From the NCBI GenBank assembly GCA_964564865.1, contig CAZMDA010000044.1, positions 1-30,866 on the forward strand: a DNA stretch of 30,866 nt, given 5' to 3'. The position numbers and the translations under genes are program-made. How positions within the stretch are numbered: the stretch's first letter is position 1; every line of letters begins with the position of its first letter. A model generated the notes under the pieces. That model was not told where the DNA came from. It saw nothing but the letters and a program-made list of their open reading frames with translations, and ran no database searches. This DNA comes from RBG-16-66-20 sp964564865 (GTDB taxonomy: Bacteria > Pseudomonadota > Gammaproteobacteria > Burkholderiales > SG8-39). This document shows, one piece after another, positions 26,873-30,866 of the stretch.

Positions 26873-27826
26873 ATGCTGAAGATCCGTCTTGCCGTTGCCG
26901 TGCTTGCCCTCGCCGCGGCGCCGCTGGCGCTGGCCCAGGCCTGGCCCACGAAGCCGGTGCGCATCGTCATCGCCTTCGCTCCGGGCGGGGCCACCGACGT
27001 TGCGGTGCGCTCGGTGGCCGAGCCGGTGTCGCAGGCCCTCGGCCAGCCGGTAGTGATCGAGAACCGGCCCGGCGCCTCGGGTTCCGTGGCCGCGGAGGCG
27101 GTGATCCGCGCCGGCGCGGACGGCTATACCTTCCTTGCGTCGGCCGACTCGCTCGCCTCGACGCCGCACCTGTTCAAGCTCGCCTTCGACCCGCTCAAGG
27201 ATCTCGCGCCGGTGGTCCAGCTCACCCTGCAGCCGGTGGTGCTGGCGGTGCACCCTTCGCTCGGCGTGGGCAGCCTGAAGGAGCTGATCGAGGCGCTGAA
27301 GAAGGCGCCGAACACCAGCTATGCCACCTCCGGCGCCGGCACGCAGCAGCATTTCACCGCGGAATGGTTCGCGAAGGTGGTCGGCGTGACGCTCAACCAC
27401 GTGCCCTACAAGGGCGGCGGCCAGGCGATCACGGACCTGGTGGGCGGCCAGGTGAAGCTGGGCTCGCTCGGCTCCACGCCGGTGATCCCGCACCACAAGG
27501 CCGGGAAGCTCAGGATCCTGGCCCAGTCCAACGCGAAGCGCGCGCCGTCGCTGCCCGAGGTGCCCACCTACCGCGAGCAGGGCGTGGACCTGGAGATGGA
27601 CCAGTGGCTGGCGGTGTTCGCGCCCGCCGGCACCCCGCGCGAAGTGGTGGCGCGCATGAACGCGGAAGTCGTGAAGGCGCTGGCGATGCCGGCGGTGCAG
27701 GCGCGCTATGCCTCGGCGGCGCTCGAAGCCGTGGGCGGCACCCCGGAGCAGCTGGGCGCGGTGCTCAAGCGCGACTACGAGAAGTTCGGCCGGCTGACGA
27801 AGGAACTGAAGCTGCGCGTCGATTGA
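26873..27826 (+). CDS. Bug-family tripartite tricarboxylate transporter substrate-binding protein
   Basis: The product has 317 residues; a good GGGAGGAG ribosome site fixes the start at 26873. The signal peptide (MLKIRLAVAVLALAAAPLAL, cut near ALA-QA) is followed by WPTKPVRIVIAFAPGGATDV, LGQPVVIENRPGASG, GADGYTFLASAD, VPYKGGGQAITDLVGG, AKRAPSLPEVPTYREQG and the terminal YEKFGRLTKELKLR. It is the third such receptor in the window and again has no permease genes nearby. It is divergent from leuS across 67 bases, and its stop is 41 bases before the uvrD start. Confidence 0.94.
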   Translation: MLKIRLAVAVLALAAAPLALAQAWPTKPVRIVIAFAPGGATDVAVRSVAEPVSQALGQPVVIENRPGASGSVAAEAVIRAGADGYTFLASADSLASTPHLFKLAFDPLKDLAPVVQLTLQPVVLAVHPSLGVGSLKELIEALKKAPNTSYATSGAGTQQHFTAEWFAKVVGVTLNHVPYKGGGQAITDLVGGQVKLGSLGSTPVIPHHKAGKLRILAQSNAKRAPSLPEVPTYREQGVDLEMDQWLAVFAPAGTPREVVARMNAEVVKALAMPAVQARYASAALEAVGGTPEQLGAVLKRDYEKFGRLTKELKLRVD

Positions 27827-27852
27827 GCCGTGTGAGGGCAATGCGGGCGCGG

Positions 27853-27858
27853 TAAAAT
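27853..27858 (+). promoter_or_regulatory. Putative -10 box of uvrD, close to its TTG
   Basis: TAAAAT within GCGGTAAAATCCGCGC, ending 9 bases before the TTG at 27868. Its TAA also closes the upstream reading frame, so no earlier start is possible. Confidence 0.5.
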
Positions 27859-27867
27859 CCGCGCGCC

Positions 27868-30048
27868 TTGTCGCTGCATCTCGAACACCTCAACCCGGAA
27901 CAACTCGCCGCCGTCACCGCCGGGGACGAGCACATGCTCGTGCTCGCCGGCGCCGGCAGCGGCAAGACGCGCGTGCTCACCACGCGCATCGCGTGGCTGA
28001 TCAAGTCGGGCAAGGTCTCCCCAGGCGGCCTGCTCGCGGTCACCTTCACCAACAAGGCGGCGCGCGAGATGTTCACGCGCCTGACCGCGATGCTGCCGGT
28101 CAACCCGCGCGGCATGTGGGTCGGCACCTTCCACGGCCTGTGCAACCGCATGCTGCGGGCGCACCACCAGGAGGCCGGCCTGCCGCGCGAGTTCCAGATC
28201 CTGGATACGCAGGACCAGCTGGCGGCGGTGAAGCGCCTGGCGAGGTCGCTCAACGTGGACGAGGACCGCTTCCCGCCGCGCGAGCTGCAGTACTTCATCA
28301 ACGCGCGCAAGGAGGAAGGGCTGCGCGCGGGCGACATCCATGCCCCGGACGAGGTGACGCGGCGCCAGGTGGAGCTCTACGCCGCCTACGACGAGCAGTG
28401 CCGGCGCGAGGGCGTGGTGGACTTCCCGGAGCTGTTGCTGCGCAGCTACGAGCTGCTGATGCGCAACGAGCCGCTGCGCGAGCACTACCGGGCGCGGTTC
28501 CGCCACATCCTGGTGGACGAATTCCAGGACACCAACCGCCTGCAGTACCGCTGGCTGAAGCTGCTCGCGGGCGAGGCGAGCCGCATCTTCGCGGTGGGCG
28601 ACGACGACCAGAGCATCTATTCCTTCCGCGGCGCCAACGTCGGCAACATGGCCGACTTCGAGCGCGAGTTCCGCATCGGGAGAGTCGTGCGCCTGGAGCA
28701 GAACTACCGCTCGCAGGGCAACATCCTCGACGCCGCCAACGCGCTCATCGCGCACAACCGCAACCGCCTCGGCAAGAACCTGTGGACCGCCGACGGCACC
28801 GGCGAGCCGCTGCGCGTGTTCGAGGGCGAAAGCGACGCGGAGGAGGCGCGCTTCATCGCCGACGAGGTGAAGGCCCTGCAGCGCGACGGGCGCCGGCTGG
28901 CGTCGATGGCGGTGCTGTACCGCTCGAACGCGCAGTCGCGCGTGATCGAGCACGCGTTGTTCGGCGCCGGCATCGCCTACCGCGTCTACGGCGGCCTGCG
29001 CTTCTTCGAGCGCGCCGAGGTGAAGCACGCGCTCGCCTACCTGCGCCTGGTGGCCGCGCCCGAGGACGACACCTCGCTGCTGCGCGTGATCAACTTCCCG
29101 CCGCGCGGCATCGGCGCGCGCTCGGTGGAGGGACTGCAGGACGCGGCGAAGGCGCGCGGCTCGAGCCTGTGGGCGGCGCTGGACGGCCTCACCGGCCGCG
29201 CCGCCGCCCCGGTGGCCGCGTTCCGCGACCTGATCCGCAGCCTGCAGGAGGAGACCGCGACCCTGCCGTTGCCGGAGAAGGTGGAGCACGTCGTCGCGCG
29301 CAGCGGCCTCATCGAGCACTACCGGAACGAGCGCGAGGGCGCCGACCGCATCGAGAACCTGGGCGAGCTGGTGAACGCCGCCGCCGCGTTCACCATGGAG
29401 GACCGCAGCACCGGCCTCGTCAGCGGCGAGGGCGACGAGGACGGCGTGGTGATGGACCCGCTCACCGCGTTCCTGACCCACGCCGCGCTGGAGGCGGGCG
29501 AGCACCAGGCGGGCGAGGGCCAGGACGCGCTGCAGATGATGACGGTGCACTCGGCCAAGGGCCTGGAGTTCGAGGCGGTGTTCATCTGCGGCCTGGAAGA
29601 GGGGCTGTTCCCGCACGAGCAGGCGCTGGTGGAGAAGGACGGCCTGGAGGAGGAACGGCGCCTCGCCTACGTCGCCATCACCCGCGCCCGGCACCGCCTC
29701 TACCTGTGCCACGCGCAGACACGCATGCTGCACGGGCAGACGCGCTACAACCTGCCCTCGCGGTTCCTCGACGAGATCCCGGAGGAACTGAAGAAATGGC
29801 TGACGCCGCGCTACGCGCGCCCGGCGCCGATGGCCTTCGGCGCGGCGCCGAAGAAGGAGCCCGGCTTCGCCAAGGCGAAGGAAGTCGGCGGCTTCAGGAT
29901 CGGGCAGAACGTGATCCACGCCAAGTTCGGCCCCGGCGTCATCCTCGATGCCGAGGGCATGGGCGGCGACGCGCGGGTGCAGGTGAACTTCGGCCGCCAG
30001 GGCATCAAGTGGCTCGCGGTGGCGGTGGCCAAGCTCCAGGCGGCCTGA
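27868..30048 (+). CDS. uvrD: UvrD/Rep/PcrA-type superfamily 1 DNA helicase
   Basis: The product has 726 residues. It is a 3'-5' helicase of mismatch and nucleotide excision repair. Motifs in order: LNPEQLAAV (Q motif), Walker A GAGSGKT (28-34), TFTNKAAREM, FHGLC, DEFQDTN (about 217-223), VGDDDQSIYSFRGAN, LEQNYRS, TVHSAKGLEFEAVFI and AYVAITRARHRLYL. The C-terminus IGQNVIHAKFGPGVI is the UvrD/PcrA Tudor-like tail. The start is the TTG at 27868; an in-frame TAA 12 bases upstream rules out an earlier codon, and LNPEQ must be included. No Shine-Dalgarno is present. Confidence 0.95.
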   Translation: MSLHLEHLNPEQLAAVTAGDEHMLVLAGAGSGKTRVLTTRIAWLIKSGKVSPGGLLAVTFTNKAAREMFTRLTAMLPVNPRGMWVGTFHGLCNRMLRAHHQEAGLPREFQILDTQDQLAAVKRLARSLNVDEDRFPPRELQYFINARKEEGLRAGDIHAPDEVTRRQVELYAAYDEQCRREGVVDFPELLLRSYELLMRNEPLREHYRARFRHILVDEFQDTNRLQYRWLKLLAGEASRIFAVGDDDQSIYSFRGANVGNMADFEREFRIGRVVRLEQNYRSQGNILDAANALIAHNRNRLGKNLWTADGTGEPLRVFEGESDAEEARFIADEVKALQRDGRRLASMAVLYRSNAQSRVIEHALFGAGIAYRVYGGLRFFERAEVKHALAYLRLVAAPEDDTSLLRVINFPPRGIGARSVEGLQDAAKARGSSLWAALDGLTGRAAAPVAAFRDLIRSLQEETATLPLPEKVEHVVARSGLIEHYRNEREGADRIENLGELVNAAAAFTMEDRSTGLVSGEGDEDGVVMDPLTAFLTHAALEAGEHQAGEGQDALQMMTVHSAKGLEFEAVFICGLEEGLFPHEQALVEKDGLEEERRLAYVAITRARHRLYLCHAQTRMLHGQTRYNLPSRFLDEIPEELKKWLTPRYARPAPMAFGAAPKKEPGFAKAKEVGGFRIGQNVIHAKFGPGVILDAEGMGGDARVQVNFGRQGIKWLAVAVAKLQAA

Positions 30049-30058
30049 GGCGCCGCTC

Positions 30059-30472
30059 CTAGACGGAGGCCACCACGAGGTAGCGGGCGAGGCGGCCCGC
30101 GGCCATGAACGCGAGCGCCGGGAGCCACGCGATCCGCAGCCAGCCCGCGGCGACGCACAGCGCATCGCCCACCACGGGCAGCCACGCCAGCAGCGTCGCC
30201 GGCGCGCCGTAGCGCCGCAGCCAGCCGAGCGCGCGCGGCTCCAGCTTCCGCTGCACCTTCGCCGGCAGGAAACGGCCGATGGCGTAGCTGGTCATGCCGC
30301 CCGCCGTGTTCCCGAGCGTCGCCAGCGCGATCGCCGCGACCGATTGCTCCGGATGCAGGCGCAGGTACGCGAACAGCACCGCTTCCGACGAAAACGGCAC
30401 CACTGTGGCGGCGAGGAACGCCGACACGAACACGCCGGCGAGCCCGCCCTCGGGGGTCAGCAACACGTTCAA
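30059..30472 (-). CDS. YqaA-family membrane protein (DedA/SNARE-associated-like)
   Basis: The product has up to 137 residues with three or four hydrophobic segments. FLAATVVPFSSEAVLFAYL, then LGNTAGGMTSYAIGRFLP and LLAWLPVVGDALCVAAGWL are the family's conserved parts (P-F-S-S-E and G-D-x-x-x-x-x-A-G). YqaA proteins are small relatives of the DedA family; their transport role is not defined. The start is a TTG at 30472 or a GTG at 30466. It is convergent with uvrD (10 bases between stops) and divergent from ilvA with only 17 bases between start codons. Confidence 0.87.
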   Translation of the reverse strand: MNVLLTPEGGLAGVFVSAFLAATVVPFSSEAVLFAYLRLHPEQSVAAIALATLGNTAGGMTSYAIGRFLPAKVQRKLEPRALGWLRRYGAPATLLAWLPVVGDALCVAAGWLRIAWLPALAFMAAGRLARYLVVASV

Positions 30473-30477
30473 TGTGT

Positions 30478-30483
30478 TAGGCT
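30478..30483 (+). promoter_or_regulatory. Weak -10-like box before ilvA
   Basis: TAGGCT preceded by TGTGT, ending 6 bases before the ilvA ATG at 30490. It fits the close-to-start pattern seen elsewhere here but only three bases match the consensus. Confidence 0.25.
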
Positions 30484-30489
30484 TTTTCG

Positions 30490-30866
30490 ATGAAAGGAAA
30501 GGATTATCTCGAGCGCATTCTCGCCGCGCGCGTCTACGACGTCGCGCAGCAGACGCCGCTCGAGCTCGCGCCCGGGCTCTCGCGGCGCCTCGGCAACCGG
30601 CTGCTGCTCAAGCGCGAGGACCTGCAGCCGGTATTCTCGTTCAAGCTGCGCGGCGCCTACAACAAGATGGCGAAGCTGCCCGCGGCGAGGCTGGCGCGCG
30701 GGGTGATCGCCGCCAGCGCCGGCAACCACGCCCAGGGCGTGGCGCTGGCGGCGCAGAAGCTGGGCTGCCGCGCCACCATCGTCATGCCGGTGACCACGCC
30801 CCGGATCAAGGTCGAGGCGGTCGCGGCGCGCGGCGCGAAGGTGGTGCTGCACGGGGACACCGTCGC
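30490..30866 (+). CDS. ilvA: Threonine ammonia-lyase, N-terminal part (cut by window edge)
   Basis: 125 codons are present and the frame is open at the right edge. The enzyme deaminates threonine to 2-oxobutanoate, the first step of isoleucine synthesis. The pyridoxal-phosphate lysine is Lys52 in FSFKLRGAYNKM, followed by SAGNHAQGVALAAQKLG, the phosphate-binding motif typical of IlvA. The start MKGKDYLERILAARVYDVA agrees with the biosynthetic form in proteobacteria. Whether the C-terminal ACT-like regulatory domains are present cannot be seen. No ribosome site precedes the ATG. Confidence 0.94.
   Translation, partial: MKGKDYLERILAARVYDVAQQTPLELAPGLSRRLGNRLLLKREDLQPVFSFKLRGAYNKMAKLPAARLARGVIAASAGNHAQGVALAAQKLGCRATIVMPVTTPRIKVEAVAARGAKVVLHGDTV

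Overview
The window is GC-rich chromosomal DNA (I judge well over 65% G+C, not counted) with dense, mostly minus-strand operons. The gene orders leuS-lptE-holA-proA-nadD-rsfS-rlmH-maf-rng and gshA-gshB-EIIA-HPr-EI, the metX-metW pair and three orphan tripartite-tricarboxylate (Bug-type) binding proteins point to a betaproteobacterium, most likely Burkholderiales or a relative. Nothing looks like a plasmid, prophage, insertion sequence or CRISPR array. No gene-free stretch exceeds about 110 bases.

Layout. 1-868 (minus): a yqjD/yqjE/yqjK-like membrane stress cluster, cut at the left edge. 972-2231 (plus): an AmpG-type muropeptide permease, convergent with a minus-strand methionine operon (4804-2240: metX, metW, a 72-residue protein, a glutathione S-transferase). 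That operon is preceded by a SAM-II-type riboswitch and an intrinsic terminator (4925-4830). 12378-4935 (minus): a long run of closely spaced genes: a membrane-anchored cytochrome c, gshA, gshB, mannose-family EIIA, HPr, Enzyme I, a Bug-type binding protein and a class III CoA-transferase. 12452-13527 (plus): tRNA-Arg(CCG) followed 30 bases later by a second Bug-type protein, ended by a strong bidirectional terminator. 13630-15186: a divergent pair, a Tat-exported dienelactone-hydrolase-like protein (minus) and an AhpD-like protein (plus). 17818-15153 (minus): an amidase overlapping a TTC38-like repeat protein. 26805-17841 (minus): the nine-gene leuS-to-rng housekeeping operon. 26873-30048 (plus): a third Bug-type protein and a UvrD/Rep helicase. 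30472-30059 (minus): a YqaA-like membrane protein, divergent from ilvA, which runs off the right end.

How the genes work together. MetX activates homoserine for methionine synthesis, and the riboswitch would shut this down when SAM is plentiful. The two glutathione synthesis enzymes share an operon with a phosphotransfer chain (EI to HPr to EIIA) that has no sugar permease, so it is probably regulatory. The leuS operon groups a tRNA synthetase, LPS export (LptE), replication (HolA), proline and NAD synthesis, and ribosome maturation (RsfS, RlmH, RNase G).

The most notable non-coding signals are the SAM-II riboswitch with terminator, a 51-base element present twice just after minus-strand stop codons, and -10-like boxes placed so close to start codons that several mRNAs may be leaderless. 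I did not find a clearly new multi-gene system; the region is largely core genome.
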